64,000 bases of DNA from NCBI RefSeq assembly GCF_030062155.1, contig NZ_CP118269.1:2480001-2544000 (forward strand). Direction: 5' to 3'. The position numbers were made by a program, and so were the translations under genes. The notes beneath the pieces were generated by a model. It saw only the letters and a list, made by a program, of their open reading frames with translations. It was not told the DNA's origin and made no database searches. Positions 48,730 through 57,917 of the stretch are shown here, piece by piece (position 1 is the stretch's first letter; each line of letters begins with the position of its first letter). The stretch is from Pantoea sp. Lij88 (GTDB lineage Bacteria; Pseudomonadota; Gammaproteobacteria; Enterobacterales; Enterobacteriaceae).

Positions 48730-49377
48730 ATGAAGCTCTATATTTATGACCACTGCCCTTTCTGCGTTAAAGCGCGAATGATTTTTGGCCTGAAAAACAA
48801 GCCGGTTGAGCTGGTAGTGATGCTCAACGACGATGAAGAGACGCCGAAACACCTGATCGGTCAGAAAATGGCGCCGATTCTGCAGAAACAGGATGGCAGC
48901 GCGATGCCTGAGAGCATGGAAATTGTGCACTATGTCGATCAGCAGGATCGCAAGCCGCTGATTACCGGCGCGCTGAATCCGGCGATAGCCGAGTGGTTGC
49001 GTCACATGAACAGCTACGTCAATAAACTGCTGCTGCCGCGCATCGCAGACGCCGCGTTTGCCGAATTCGCCACGCCGGAGGCGCGTGACTATTTCCGCAC
49101 CAAAAAACAGGCCAGCATCGGTGATTTCGATACGCTGAAAAGCCACTCAGCCGGGCTGATTAAAAATGTCAGCCAGGATCTGCGCAAGCTGGACAAATTA
49201 ATCGAACAGCCCAATGCGGTGAACGGCGAGCTGTCGGAAGATGATTTTAACCTCTTCCCGCTGCTGCGCTCGCTGACGCTGGTAGCGGGTATCGACTGGC
49301 CCGCACGGGTCGCTGACTACCGCGATAATATGGCCAAACAGACCCAGGTGAATCTGCTCTCCTCGATAGCCCACTAA
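48730..49377 (+). CDS. grxB: Glutaredoxin 2
   Basis: 215 residues, as in E. coli Grx2. GST-like two-domain glutaredoxin that reduces disulfides with glutathione. The N-terminal thioredoxin fold carries CPFC (residues 9-12) in HCPFC-type context DHCPFCVKARM, where E. coli has CPYC. GMKNKPVE-like GLKNKPVELVVMLNDDEETP and QKMAPILQKQDGSAMPESMEIV follow. The neighbouring mdtH gene of E. coli is missing here: rimJ and grxB are separated by only 289 bp. Confidence 0.97.
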   Translation: MKLYIYDHCPFCVKARMIFGLKNKPVELVVMLNDDEETPKHLIGQKMAPILQKQDGSAMPESMEIVHYVDQQDRKPLITGALNPAIAEWLRHMNSYVNKLLLPRIADAAFAEFATPEARDYFRTKKQASIGDFDTLKSHSAGLIKNVSQDLRKLDKLIEQPNAVNGELSEDDFNLFPLLRSLTLVAGIDWPARVADYRDNMAKQTQVNLLSSIAH

Positions 49378-49386
49378 CCCTGCCCG

Positions 49387-49420
49387 GATGAGAGACGCTG
49401 CGGCGTTTCTCATCTCTTTC
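49387..49420 (+). terminator. Terminator after grxB
   Basis: GATGAGAGACGC and GCGTTTCTCATC (49387-49398, 49403-49414) pair over 12 bp with one G-U, followed by TCTTTC. It is 10 bp after the grxB stop. Confidence 0.8.
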
Positions 49421-49492
49421 CTGATGACACCCGCCACGCATTCAGGCAGGCTATGGCCTGTTTACTGGCTCTGATATTCAGGATAAAGAACG

Positions 49493-50056
49493 ATGAAAAA
49501 GGGTTTTTTCGGGCTGACAGCCCTGTTGATCGCACTGCTGGTGAGCGGCTGTAATCAACTGACGCAATACACGATCAGCGAACAGGAAGTGAATCAGGCG
49601 CTGCAGAAGCACAACAACTACGAGAAAGATATTGGCGTTTCCGGACTGGTTAACGCGCACATTGTGCTGAACAACCTGAGCAGTCAGATTGGTCGTGAAG
49701 ATCCGGGTAAAGTGACACTCTCCGGCAACGCAAAAATCAACGTGACCTCGCTGTTTGGCCCGCAGCAGGCCGATATGCAACTGAAGATGCGGGCTCAGCC
49801 GGTCTATGACCAGCAGCAGGGTGCCATCTATCTGCGCGATCTGGAGATTGTTGATGCGCAGGTTGCACCGGAAAAAATGGCCTCCATCATGAAGACGCTG
49901 ACCCCTTACCTGAATCAGTCGCTGAAAAGCTATTTCGATCAGAACCCGGCTTATACTCTCAGCGCTGATCGCAGTAAAGGTGAGTCGCTGGCGAAGAAGT
50001 TTGCCAAAGGGCTGGAAGTGAAACCCGGCGAACTGGTCATCCCCTTTACGCAGTAA
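49493..50056 (+). CDS. yceB: YceB family lipoprotein
   Basis: 187 residues (E. coli 186). Signal peptide with lipobox LVSGC, Cys20 lipidated. The rest fits DUF1439, a lipid-binding-like TULIP-type domain (YTISEQEVNQALQKHNNYEK, IHLR-like YLRDLEIVDAQVAPEKM). Function unknown. Single gene with terminator between grxB and pyrC. Confidence 0.94.
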   Translation: MKKGFFGLTALLIALLVSGCNQLTQYTISEQEVNQALQKHNNYEKDIGVSGLVNAHIVLNNLSSQIGREDPGKVTLSGNAKINVTSLFGPQQADMQLKMRAQPVYDQQQGAIYLRDLEIVDAQVAPEKMASIMKTLTPYLNQSLKSYFDQNPAYTLSADRSKGESLAKKFAKGLEVKPGELVIPFTQ

Positions 50057-50065
50057 CCCCAATCT

Positions 50066-50088
50066 CCGCGCCCCTGGCGCGGTTTTTC
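50066..50088 (+). terminator. Terminator after yceB
   Basis: CCGCGCC and GGCGCGG pair around CCT, followed by five T. Ten base pairs beyond the stop codon. Confidence 0.9.
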
Positions 50089-50108
50089 TTTATCGGCATA
50101 AAAAGCAG

Positions 50109-50124
50109 GTGCAAACGGTTGCCT
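50109..50124 (+). promoter_or_regulatory. Candidate PurR operator of pyrC
   Basis: GTGCAAACGGTTGCCT matches the PurR consensus ACGCAAACGTTTGCGT at 12 of 16 positions, with the central CAAACG intact. It lies where the -35 element of the pyrC promoter should be. PurR represses pyrC in E. coli. Confidence 0.75.
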
Positions 50125-50131
50125 GAATCCT

Positions 50132-50179
50132 TATGCTTATACCCCGGCCAAAACAGCCCTTTTGTTTCCCTTCTGCCGG
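50132..50179 (+). promoter_or_regulatory. pyrC start-switching leader hairpin
   Basis: After a -10-like TATGCT (50132-50137), CCCCGGC begins the likely transcript. CCGGC at 50144-50148 can pair with GCCGG at 50175-50179, covering the GGAG ribosome binding site. In E. coli and Salmonella, CTP-rich cells start pyrC RNA at C and form such a hairpin, while low CTP shifts the start and opens it. The same control is inferred here. Confidence 0.65.
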
Positions 50180-50189
50180 AGCTTCACTG

Positions 50190-51233
50190 ATGACAGCACA
50201 ACCTCAGCAACTTACCCTGCGTCGCCCTGACGACTGGCATATTCATCTGCGTGACGATGAGATGCTCAAAACGGTCCTGCCCTATACCAGCGCGGTGAAT
50301 GGTCGTGCCATTGTGATGCCTAACCTGGTGCCGCCGGTGACCAGCGTGGCGGCAGGTGAAGCGTACCGCGACCGCATCCTGGCGGCGCTGCCGGCCGATC
50401 ACGCCTTTACGCCGCTGATGACCTGCTATCTGACGGATTCGCTGGATCCCGATGAGCTTGAGCGTGGCTTCACCGCCGGTCTGTTTACTGCGGCCAAGCT
50501 TTATCCGGCGCACGCCACCACTAACTCCAGCCATGGCGTGACCAATATCGCATCGATCGCCCGCGTGCTGGAGCGGATGCAGAAGCTCGGTATGCCGCTA
50601 CTTATCCACGGCGAAGTCACCGATGCGCATATCGACATCTTTGACCGCGAAGCCCGGTTTATCGAAACAGTGATGGTGCCGCTGCGCAGCCAGTTTCCGG
50701 CACTGAAAGTGGTGATGGAGCACATTACGACGCAGGATGCCGCTGACTATGTCGCTGATGCCGATGAGACGCTGGGCGCGACCATTACGCCACAGCATCT
50801 GATGTTTAACCGCAACCACATGCTGGTGGGCGGGATTCGTCCGCACCTCTACTGCCTGCCAATCCTTAAGCGCAACGTGCATCAGGAGGCGCTGCGCAAA
50901 GTGGTGGCCAGCGGGAATCCTCGCTTCTTCCTCGGCACCGACACTGCGCCGCACCTGCGTCATCTCAAAGAGGCCAGCTGCGGCTGTGCCGGCGTCTTTA
51001 ATGCGCCGACGTCGTTGCCCGCTTACGCCACCGTTTTTGAAGAGCTGAACGCGCTGGCGCATTTTGAGGCGTTCTGTTCTGAGAATGGCCCGCGTTTCTA
51101 CGGCCTGCCGCTGAATGAAGGGACGATTACCCTGGTGCGTGAACCCTGGCAGGTGCCAGAATCAATCGCGCTCGGCGGCCACTCCCTGGTGCCGTTCCTG
51201 GCAGGTGAAACCCTGAACTGGCGCATCGCATAA
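50190..51233 (+). CDS. pyrC: Dihydroorotase
   Basis: 347 residues (E. coli 348). Zinc enzyme closing carbamoyl aspartate to dihydroorotate in pyrimidine synthesis. [19 protein letters not shown] holds the HxH metal site, [15 protein letters not shown] the carbamylated Lys, and [20 protein letters not shown] the C-terminal Asp. I start at 50190 with GGAG upstream. A frame opening earlier at 50133 would include the promoter and leader. Confidence 0.97.
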   Translation: MTAQPQQLTLRRPDDWHIHLRDDEMLKTVLPYTSAVNGRAIVMPNLVPPVTSVAAGEAYRDRILAALPADHAFTPLMTCYLTDSLDPDELERGFTAGLFTAAKLYPAHATTNSSHGVTNIASIARVLERMQKLGMPLLIHGEVTDAHIDIFDREARFIETVMVPLRSQFPALKVVMEHITTQDAADYVADADETLGATITPQHLMFNRNHMLVGGIRPHLYCLPILKRNVHQEALRKVVASGNPRFFLGTDTAPHLRHLKEASCGCAGVFNAPTSLPAYATVFEELNALAHFEAFCSENGPRFYGLPLNEGTITLVREPWQVPESIALGGHSLVPFLAGETLNWRIA

Positions 51234-51257
51234 TTTTCCTTGCCTCCGGCCCGCTGA

Positions 51258-51277
51258 TACTGTAAATATATACAGTA
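51258..51277 (+). promoter_or_regulatory. LexA (SOS) box of dinI
   Basis: TACTGTAAATATATACAGTA is a classic 20-bp SOS box: CTG, ten A/T-rich bases, CAG, with symmetrical TA flanks. It lies 19 bp before the dinI ATG, so dinI should be strongly LexA-repressed. Confidence 0.95.
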
Positions 51278-51295
51278 TCTTAACCGGAGGCTATT

Positions 51296-51541
51296 ATGCG
51301 CGTTGAAATTACCGTATCCAATACCCGACCTCTTCCTGCTGGCGCGATTGAAGCGTTAAGCGATGAATTATCGCGCCGCATTGATGAACAGTTCCCTGAC
51401 TCGACCAATCACGTCAAGGTACGTTACGCCAGTGCCAACAATCTCAGCGTGCTGGGCGGTGGAAAAGAGACGCGCGACCAGATCAGCGAAATCCTGCAGC
51501 AGACGTGGGAAAGCGCTGACGACTGGTTCATTACTGATTAA
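51296..51541 (+). CDS. dinI: DNA damage-inducible protein DinI
   Basis: 81 residues, as in E. coli. Stabilises RecA filaments and modulates LexA and UmuD cleavage in the SOS response. MRVEITVSNTRPLPAGAIEA, LSRRIDEQFPD and the acidic C-terminal helix EILQQTWESADDWFITD are conserved. Ribosome binding site GGAGG. Single gene with SOS box and terminator. Confidence 0.97.
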   Translation: MRVEITVSNTRPLPAGAIEALSDELSRRIDEQFPDSTNHVKVRYASANNLSVLGGGKETRDQISEILQQTWESADDWFITD

Positions 51542-51560
51542 CCGCCACTGTGCTTTTTTT

Positions 51561-51586
51561 CCGGGTGTCGCCACCCGGTTTTTTTA
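51561..51586 (+). terminator. Terminator after dinI
   Basis: CCGGGTG and CACCCGG (51561-51567, 51572-51578) around TCGC, followed by seven T. Confidence 0.92.
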
Positions 51587-51685
51587 TCTTTTCTCCCCTC
51601 TCGCACTTCCCCCTTCCAGCATCTAGACTCTTAATGATCAATGCCCTATCCTTGCGCTCGTCACGCATAACAGGAGGTGCGCACC

Positions 51686-51958
51686 ATGACTACTGATAAA
51701 CCGGAAGAGGCGATGACCTTTGGTGAGTTGTTAGCACTGATTGGTGATCAACAGCGTCGTTTAACGGTGCTGGAGAATGCTTTTTCCAGTCTGATTTTCT
51801 GTCTTGACGATCGTGCCAGTCAGCTGCTGGTGCACAATCTGTCGCTGGAAGCCCAAAATCAAAACCATGATGAACAGCTTCAGCAGCACTTTGCCCGTCT
51901 GGCAGAAACACTGCAAAAACGCGGCGGCGGCATCGTGCCGGAAACCCCGACACTCTGA
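51686..51958 (+). CDS. Small helical protein of unknown function
   Basis: 90 residues, unrecognised. A strong ribosome binding site AGGAGG stands 8 bases before the ATG at 51686, and a clear terminator follows at 52011, so it is likely real. The sequence is mostly helical with heptad-like spacing (FGELLALIGDQQRRLTVLENAF, quoted in part as LIGDQQRRLTVLENAF) and a second helix rich in Gln/His (HDEQLQQHFARLAETLQ). One Cys, no membrane segment. The layout is faintly like the small anti-adaptor IraP, but I would not assign it. E. coli has no gene here between dinI and bssS. Confidence 0.75.
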   Translation: MTTDKPEEAMTFGELLALIGDQQRRLTVLENAFSSLIFCLDDRASQLLVHNLSLEAQNQNHDEQLQQHFARLAETLQKRGGGIVPETPTL

Positions 51959-52010
51959 GTACGCTCACGCGGCTCAACCCGCTTTTTTGCCTGCCCATTG
52001 AATAGTGATT

Positions 52011-52045
52011 AAAATGCCTGCCATCAGGCATTTTATTTTTTCCTC
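52011..52045 (+). terminator. Terminator after the small unknown gene
   Basis: AAAATGCCTG and CAGGCATTTT pair perfectly (10 bp) around CCAT, followed by A and six T. Confidence 0.92.
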
Positions 52046-52203
52046 CCCGCCTTTCAAACGCAAATATTCTGTGAGAAGCTGACTCACGGCCTTTTAAAGC
52101 AGTGATTCCCTGGTTTACTGTTATAATTGTTTCGCTATTGAAATAAAAAAGCCGCATTGAACCTCACCATGCACTTCGTTTAACGAGTAATAAGGAGGTT
52201 ATA

Positions 52204-52458
52204 ATGGACAGAAGAAAAGACGTTATTCAGACTCATCCGCTGGTGGGCTGGGATATCAGTACCGTTGATAGCTATGACGCCATGATGATCCGCCTGCACT
52301 CGCTGTCGTCGCAGGATCAAAAAGAAGAAGAAGCGGATGTTGGCCCGACTTACTGGCTGACAACGGATGTGGCAAGGCAGTTTATCTCGATTCTCGAAGC
52401 GGGCATCGCCAAGATAGAATCAGCCGAGCAGATAGAACGACTCCTCAATAAGCATTAA
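52204..52458 (+). CDS. bssS: Biofilm regulator BssS
   Basis: 84 residues, as in E. coli. Small cytoplasmic protein linked to biofilm formation and indole/AI-2 signalling in E. coli; molecular action unknown. VIQTHPLVGWDISTVDSYDA and TTDVARQFISILEAGIAKIES are almost unchanged; the C-terminal tail differs. Excellent ribosome binding site AAGGAGG. Terminator follows. Confidence 0.95.
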   Translation: MDRRKDVIQTHPLVGWDISTVDSYDAMMIRLHSLSSQDQKEEEADVGPTYWLTTDVARQFISILEAGIAKIESAEQIERLLNKH

Positions 52459-52474
52459 TTTCTGCCGCATCAAA

Positions 52475-52500
52475 GAGGCGCCCTCAGGGGTGCCTTTTTC
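52475..52500 (+). terminator. Terminator after bssS
   Basis: GGCGCCC and GGGTGCC (52477-52483, 52488-52494; one G-U) form a stem followed by five T. Confidence 0.85.
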
Positions 52501-52552
52501 GTTTCTGTTTCTGGTATGCTTTTGATTATCTGACTCTTAGAGCGTAGTTACC

Positions 52553-53665
52553 ATGATTTATGATCTTATCGTCGTCGGCAGCGGCTCAGTGGGCGCGGCC
52601 GCAGGCTACTATGCCACTCAGGCGGGTTTATCGGTACTCATGATCGACAGCGCCCATCCTCCCCACACCCAGGGCACGCACCATGGCGAGAGCCGGCTGA
52701 TTCGTCACGCCTACGGTGAAGGTGAACGCTATGTTCCCCTGGTCCTGCGGGCGCAGACGCTGTGGGATGAGCTGGAACAGCGTGCCGGTGAGCGCATCAT
52801 GCATCGCAGCGGCGTACTCAACCTTGCGCCGATTCAGTCGCCTTTTATCCAGAACGTTATCGACAGCGCCGCCCGCTGGCAGCTCAACATTGAGGTGATG
52901 CAGCCCGATGAAGTGCGCAAGCGCTGGCCGCAGATCAATGTGCCAGAGGGGTATCTGGGTGTCTTTGAGCCGAAGTCCGGCTATCTGAAATGTGAACAGG
53001 CGGTTCGCAGCTGGATCCAGCTGGCGGAACAGGCAGGCTGTGCGCAGCTGTTTAACTGCCCGGTCTCAGAGCTGGGTCGCGATGGCGATCTGCAGCAGGT
53101 TACCACCCTCGATGGTGTCTACCGGGGCCGCAAAATGCTGGTCAGCGCTGGCACCTGGGTCGGTAAATTAGTCCCTGACCTGCCGGTCGCCCCAACCCGC
53201 AAAGTGTTTGCCTGGTATCAGGCTGATGGTCGCTACAGCGAAAATAATAAGTTTCCCGGCTTTACCGTGGAAATGACGGATGGCAGCCAGTTTTATGGCT
53301 TCCCGGCGGATAACAATGCGCTGAAAGTGGGTCGTCATGATGGCGGTCAGCTGATGCAGCAGCCTGAAGATCGTAAACCTTTTGGTGCGGTAGCCGCCGA
53401 TGGCAGTGAAGCCTTTGGTTTCCTCCGTCAGTTCTTACCTGGCGTGGGTGTCTGTCTGCATGGCGAAGCCTGCAGCTACGATTTCAGCCCGGATGAAGAC
53501 TTTATTATCGATACCCTGCCGGGTGAACCCGATCGCTTATTAATTACCGGCCTCAGCGGACACGGGTTTAAATTTGCCAGCGTATTAGGTGAACTGGCTG
53601 CGGAATTTGCCCGGAATAAACCGTTCTCCTTTGATCTGACGCCGTTCCGCCTTTCACGCTTCTGA
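52553..53665 (+). CDS. solA: N-methyl-L-tryptophan oxidase SolA
   Basis: 370 residues (E. coli 372). FAD-dependent amine oxidase of the monomeric sarcosine oxidase family. The dinucleotide motif [15 protein letters not shown] is at residues 6-20. [18 protein letters not shown] holds the Cys expected to bind FAD covalently. [21 protein letters not shown] is the conserved C-terminal part (key [14 protein letters not shown]). The true substrate in the cell is uncertain. A perfect hairpin (53675-53701) follows without a T-run. Confidence 0.96.
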   Translation: MIYDLIVVGSGSVGAAAGYYATQAGLSVLMIDSAHPPHTQGTHHGESRLIRHAYGEGERYVPLVLRAQTLWDELEQRAGERIMHRSGVLNLAPIQSPFIQNVIDSAARWQLNIEVMQPDEVRKRWPQINVPEGYLGVFEPKSGYLKCEQAVRSWIQLAEQAGCAQLFNCPVSELGRDGDLQQVTTLDGVYRGRKMLVSAGTWVGKLVPDLPVAPTRKVFAWYQADGRYSENNKFPGFTVEMTDGSQFYGFPADNNALKVGRHDGGQLMQQPEDRKPFGAVAADGSEAFGFLRQFLPGVGVCLHGEACSYDFSPDEDFIIDTLPGEPDRLLITGLSGHGFKFASVLGELAAEFARNKPFSFDLTPFRLSRF

Positions 53666-53674
53666 CTCTGATAA

Positions 53675-53701
53675 CGGGTGGCATCAGGCGGGTGCCACCC
53701 G
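53675..53701 (+). terminator. Hairpin after solA, possible terminator
   Basis: CGGGTGGCA and TGCCACCCG (9 bp) around nine bases, 9 bp beyond the stop. No T-run follows, so termination is uncertain. Confidence 0.5.
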
Positions 53702-53961
53702 ATTGACATTAACTGACGGAAACTGAACGTTACTGACATATCAGCCCTGTTTTATTTCGCCCTTAGGGTTAATTCACGCCTTTTTTAGTTGACGAACATC
53801 CCCTCAGTAAACAGTCATTCAGAAATATTGCGCATCTCCCGCCCTTTTTATTCAACCTTTTCACGATCGAAATTTAAATTTATAGAAGCGTAAGGACGAT
53901 TGCTTTTATATTTCATAATGTGGATGCTTATTTCAGTTTATTTCTTCAAGAAAACTACATT
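53702..53961. promoter_or_regulatory. A+T-rich upstream region of yceJ
   Basis: About 260 bp, strongly A+T-rich toward 53850-53960, presumably holding the yceJ-yceI promoter. I see no clear operator or small gene in it. Confidence 0.4.
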
Positions 53962-54537
53962 ATGTTATTACGCAATTCACCTCATCAGTTTGGACTGATT
54001 GCCGTGCTGCTGCACTGGTCAATGGCGCTGGCGATCTATGCCATGTTTGCGCTGGGATTATGGATGGTTGGCCTGGGCTACTACGACAGCTGGTATCACG
54101 ACGCGCCGGAGATTCATAAAAGTATTGGCGTAATTCTGATGCTGACGCTGATGGTTCGCCTGCTGTGGCGCGTTATTTCACCGCCGCCCAGACCGCTGAG
54201 CAGTTATTCCCCGCTGGTGCGCATCAGTTCAGTGGTGGCGCATCTGTTGCTGTATACCCTGCTGCTGGCCATTCTGATCAGTGGCTATCTGATCTCCACC
54301 GCCGATGGCAAACCGATCGCTGTATTTAACTGGTTTAGCCTGCCTGCGCTGTTCAGCGGTGCAGGTGAACAGGCTGACCTGGCGGGCGATATTCACCTCT
54401 GGCTGGCCTGGACAGTTGTGATCCTGTCGGTACTGCATGGTCTGGCTGCGGTAAAACATCATTTTATCGATCGCGATATCACCTTTAAACGGATGTCAGG
54501 TTTACGCATCCCTTCTCCCTCTGAAAAGGATAAATAA
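53962..54537 (+). CDS. yceJ: Cytochrome b561 family protein YceJ
   Basis: 191 residues (E. coli 188). Inner membrane b-type cytochrome with four helices. Haem-ligand histidines are likely in [16 protein letters not shown], and [12 protein letters not shown] near the end. I start at the ATG at 53962, which fits E. coli; a GTG at 53920 would add 14 residues. It is one base before yceI. The pair suggests an electron-transfer partner for the periplasmic isoprenoid-binding protein. Confidence 0.93.
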   Translation: MLLRNSPHQFGLIAVLLHWSMALAIYAMFALGLWMVGLGYYDSWYHDAPEIHKSIGVILMLTLMVRLLWRVISPPPRPLSSYSPLVRISSVVAHLLLYTLLLAILISGYLISTADGKPIAVFNWFSLPALFSGAGEQADLAGDIHLWLAWTVVILSVLHGLAAVKHHFIDRDITFKRMSGLRIPSPSEKDK

Positions 54538-54538
54538 T

Positions 54539-55114
54539 ATGTTCAAGAAGACTCTGCTGGCGATGACCGGTGCCAGCCTGCTGCTCGGTTCGATGACCGC
54601 CAATGCTGCGGACTATAAAATCGATAAAGAGGGCCAGCACGCCTTTATTCAGTTCCGTATTCAGCATCTGGGTTACAGCTGGCTTTACGGCACCTTTAAA
54701 GATTTCGATGGCAGCTTTACCTTCGATGAGAAGAACCCTGCCGCAGATAAAGTTAACGTCACGATTAACACCAGCAGCGTTGATACCAATCACGCTGAAC
54801 GTGACAAGCATCTGCGCAGTGCTGACTTCCTGAACACCAGCAAAAACCCGCAGGCCACGTTTAAATCCACAGAGGTGAAGAAAGAGGGTGATGAGCTGAA
54901 AATTACCGGCGATCTTACGCTTAATGGTGTGACTAAACCGGTGACGCTGGAGGCGAAAATGCTGGGTGAAGGTAAAGATCCGTGGGGCGGCTACCGCGCT
55001 GGCTTTGAAGCCGAAGGGGAAATTGCGCTGAAAGATTTCAACATCACCAAAGATCTGGGGCCAGCGTCGCAGACCGTTCAGCTGATGATCTCGGTTGAAG
55101 GTGTGCGTCAGTAA
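54539..55114 (+). CDS. yceI: Periplasmic polyisoprenoid-binding protein YceI
   Basis: 191 residues, as in E. coli. Signal peptide of about 22 residues ending ANA. The lipocalin-like barrel holds a long isoprenoid chain; [21 protein letters not shown] and [17 protein letters not shown] are conserved. YceI is base- and osmotically induced in E. coli; its role may be quinone-related. Directly follows yceJ, so the two are co-transcribed. Confidence 0.96.
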   Translation: MFKKTLLAMTGASLLLGSMTANAADYKIDKEGQHAFIQFRIQHLGYSWLYGTFKDFDGSFTFDEKNPAADKVNVTINTSSVDTNHAERDKHLRSADFLNTSKNPQATFKSTEVKKEGDELKITGDLTLNGVTKPVTLEAKMLGEGKDPWGGYRAGFEAEGEIALKDFNITKDLGPASQTVQLMISVEGVRQ

Positions 55115-55122
55115 AATACTAC

Positions 55123-55148
55123 GCCGCCTGAAGCTGACTTCAGGCGGC
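55123..55148. terminator. Hairpin between yceI and trhO
   Basis: GCCGCCTGAAG and CTTCAGGCGGC form a perfect 11-bp stem around CTGA, placed between convergent yceI and trhO. Neither strand has a proper T-run, although the minus strand carries TATTTTAC a little downstream. Confidence 0.65.
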
Positions 55149-55153
55149 GACGG

Positions 55154-56203
55154 TTATTTCTTCACTGGCGAGGGAATGGTCATGTTTAACAGGCCACGAG
55201 ACTTGTTAAAGATCTTGTTGCCATTCTCACGTCCCGCCCGGCGAGCGCGCTGCTCTTCCGGAGAGAGTTTTGCCTCTTCCTGACAGATCGGGCTGCAGCA
55301 GTTCTCAAACTTCTCTGCACAGCTTTTGCACTGAATAAACAGCAGATGACAGCCATCATTCACGCAATTGACGTGGGTATCACAGGGTTCGCCGCACTGA
55401 TGACAGTTCGACAGCACGTCGTCGGAGATCCGCTCACCCATCCGCTCATCAAACACAAAGTTTTTGCCTTTGAAGCGTACCGGTAATCCCTGCTCACGCG
55501 CGCGTCGGGCATACTCGATGATACCGCCTTCGATGTGATAGACATCCTCAAAGCCGTTATGCCGCATCCAGGCGCTGGCCTTTTCACAGCGGATGCCGCC
55601 GGTGCAGTACATCACGATCTTTTTGTCTTTCTTATCCTGCAGCATATCAACCGCCATCGGCAGCTGATCGCGGAAGGTATCAGCAGGCACTTCCAGCGCA
55701 TTGTCGAAGCGACCCACTTCATATTCGTAGTGGTTACGCATATCCACGAACAGAGCGTCAGGATCGTCCAGCATGGCGTTCACTTCCGCCGCTTTTAGAT
55801 ACTGACCCACATCGCTGGCATCAAAGCTGTCGTCTTCAATACCGTCCGCGACAATGCGGTCACGCACTTTCAGACGCAATACCCAGAACGATTTCCCATC
55901 ATCATCCAGCGCAATATTCATGCGCAAGTTGTTGAGCGCCGGATCAAAGTCGTACAGCCACGCTTTCATCTTTTCATACTGGCTGGCGGGCACGCTGATC
56001 TGCGCATTAATCCCTTCGTGCGCCACATAGACGCGGCCAAACACCTTGAGTGCCGTCAGGCCAAGGTAGAGCGCGTCACGGAATGCTTTAGGATCGGCAA
56101 TCTGGAAATATTTATAAAAAGAGACAGTGGTGCGCGGCTCGGTTTCAGCCAGCATGCGCGCCTTCAGCTCTTTATTGGAAACGAGGTTATGTAACACTGG
56201 CAT
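55154..56203 (-). CDS. trhO: tRNA uridine(34) hydroxylase TrhO (YceA)
   Basis: 349 residues (E. coli 350). Rhodanese-family enzyme that makes 5-hydroxyuridine at the tRNA wobble position in an oxygen-dependent way. Central rhodanese domain with the active Cys in [16 protein letters not shown], and a C-terminal Cys-rich zinc region ([20 protein letters not shown], then [14 protein letters not shown]). Start at 56203 with AGGAAAG upstream; an in-frame codon 69 bp earlier is rejected. Confidence 0.96.
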   Translation of the reverse strand: MPVLHNLVSNKELKARMLAETEPRTTVSFYKYFQIADPKAFRDALYLGLTALKVFGRVYVAHEGINAQISVPASQYEKMKAWLYDFDPALNNLRMNIALDDDGKSFWVLRLKVRDRIVADGIEDDSFDASDVGQYLKAAEVNAMLDDPDALFVDMRNHYEYEVGRFDNALEVPADTFRDQLPMAVDMLQDKKDKKIVMYCTGGIRCEKASAWMRHNGFEDVYHIEGGIIEYARRAREQGLPVRFKGKNFVFDERMGERISDDVLSNCHQCGEPCDTHVNCVNDGCHLLFIQCKSCAEKFENCCSPICQEEAKLSPEEQRARRAGRENGNKIFNKSRGLLNMTIPSPVKK

Positions 56204-56456
56204 GGTGTTCTTTCCTGTTATCAATAGGAGAAATTTAGCGGGCACATGATACCTGATTTCACCGTGATGCAAAGGCCAGTGTCAGAAATGATCATTAATT
56301 GCTGTTTTTTCCGGCGCTCTCTGGAATGTTAACGCCTGCCTGCAGTAGCCTGTTCTGTCCGTGATATTTATACGCACGATAAAAACTGGCACAATAGCGA
56401 AAATCAATGAGATATCAGCACCGCACGGTGCGCGACGCAGGAAAAATAACTTTCAC

Positions 56457-57380
56457 ATGACCCAGTTGCCTCAGTTTTCACGAGAACTGCTTCACCCGCG
56501 CTATTGGCTGACCTGGCTGGGTGTCGCTTCTCTTTATCTTTTGGTGCTACTTCCCTATCCCCTGCTCTATATTCTCGGCTGCAATATTGGTCGTATTGGG
56601 ATGCGCTTTATGAAGCACCGCGTCAGTGTTGCCCGGCGTAATCTGGAGTTAAGTTTTCCGGATATGCCGATCAATGAACGCGAGGCAATGGTTAAGCACA
56701 ATTTCGAATCGGTTGGCATGGGATTGATTGAAACCGGCATGGCGTGGTTCTGGCCTGACTGGCGCATCAATAAATGGCATAAACCGTCGGGGCTGGAGCA
56801 TATTCAGCAGGCCCGCGACAGTCAGCGCGGCGTGCTGCTCATCGGCATGCACTTTCTGACGCTGGAAATTGGTGCGCGCATGTTTGGTATCCATAATCCG
56901 GGCATTGGCGTCTATCGCCCTAATGACAACAAACTGATCGACTGGCTGCAGGTTAAAGGCCGGATGCGTTCCAATAAAAGCATGCTGGATCGTAAAGATC
57001 TCAAAGGCATGATCCGCGCCCTGAAGCACGGGGACATTATCTGGTATGCACCCGACCACGATTATGGCCCGCGCAGCAGCGTCTTTGTGCCTTTCTTTGG
57101 GGTGGAAAAGGCAGCCACCACCATAGGCACGCATCTGCTGATCCGCACCGGTAAACCGGCTGTCATTCCTTTCGTACCGCGTCGTCTGCCTGGTGGCCGG
57201 GGTTATGAACTGATGATACTGCCTGACATCAGCGGCGAATTTACGCTGGAAAGCGATGTAGCAACCGCAGCCAGAATGAATCAGGTGGTTGAAGAAGGCG
57301 TGCTGCTGGCACCTGAACAATATATGTGGCTCCACCGCCGTTTCAAAACCCGCCCCGAGGGCGAGCCGTCCCGCTATTGA
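56457..57380 (+). CDS. lpxL: Lipid A lauroyltransferase LpxL
   Basis: 307 residues (E. coli 306). Adds laurate to the 2'-position of Kdo2-lipid IVA at the inner membrane. One N-terminal membrane helix (about 17-38), acyltransferase motif HX4E in [11 protein letters not shown], and [25 protein letters not shown] start at 56457; an upstream in-frame start at 56361 would add 32 basic residues not found in the family. Confidence 0.97.
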   Translation: MTQLPQFSRELLHPRYWLTWLGVASLYLLVLLPYPLLYILGCNIGRIGMRFMKHRVSVARRNLELSFPDMPINEREAMVKHNFESVGMGLIETGMAWFWPDWRINKWHKPSGLEHIQQARDSQRGVLLIGMHFLTLEIGARMFGIHNPGIGVYRPNDNKLIDWLQVKGRMRSNKSMLDRKDLKGMIRALKHGDIIWYAPDHDYGPRSSVFVPFFGVEKAATTIGTHLLIRTGKPAVIPFVPRRLPGGRGYELMILPDISGEFTLESDVATAARMNQVVEEGVLLAPEQYMWLHRRFKTRPEGEPSRY

Positions 57381-57386
57381 TCTGTT

Positions 57387-57421
57387 CGCGCTGAATGTCC
57401 GTCTGGCATTTAGCGCGTTTT
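57387..57421 (+). terminator. Terminator after lpxL
   Basis: CGCGCTGAATG and CATTTAGCGCG (57387-57397, 57407-57417) pair over 11 bp with one G-U, followed by four T. It starts 7 bp after the lpxL stop. Confidence 0.85.
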
Positions 57422-57917
57422 ACCCCACTCCCTGCTAAATAAATCAGTGTCTCATGACTCACTCTGCCTGTAAGCGAAACCGCAGGTCCGGCTATTAATA
57501 AACCCCCGTATTCTTTATATTATTACCCTCTGGTTAAAATTAAAGTTACTAATGAATTAATCGGCCGCGAGGCCGTATTCAGCCTGTTTTGCTTTTTATA
57601 TATTAATATTACAGTGCTCGCTGTTAAATACATGATGGTACTGATTATCCTTTATGCCAGGCCGAATCCTATTTAGCCGCTCTTAATGGTGTCTCCCGGC
57701 TTATGAATCACTGAAAATTAACTTATTTTACAAGCTATTGCCGCACTGATTTGGCTTATATTCCATTTTACATTTTTTTAACAGCCTGATAGACCGTTAT
57801 GGAATTTGAAGTCATTTAACCTTCCCGGTAATTTCTGTCGTGACAGTCAGACCTTTAACCGCTCTGACCAGAATTATAAAAAAGACAACACAGCAAACCT
57901 CTAATGGGACATATAAT
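57422..57917. other. A+T-rich spacer between lpxL and a small unknown gene
   Basis: About 500 bp with runs such as TATATTATTA and ACATTTTTTT and no convincing gene. One small hairpin CGGCC/GGCCG lies at 57562-57575. E. coli carries the drug efflux gene mdtG here; no trace of it is seen. The A+T-rich DNA may be an H-NS-bound promoter for the following gene, which is an inference. Confidence 0.5.

Noticed and set aside
53920..53961. Upstream GTG start for yceJ
   Set aside because: It adds 14 residues absent from the family, and the ATG at 53962 aligns with the E. coli start.
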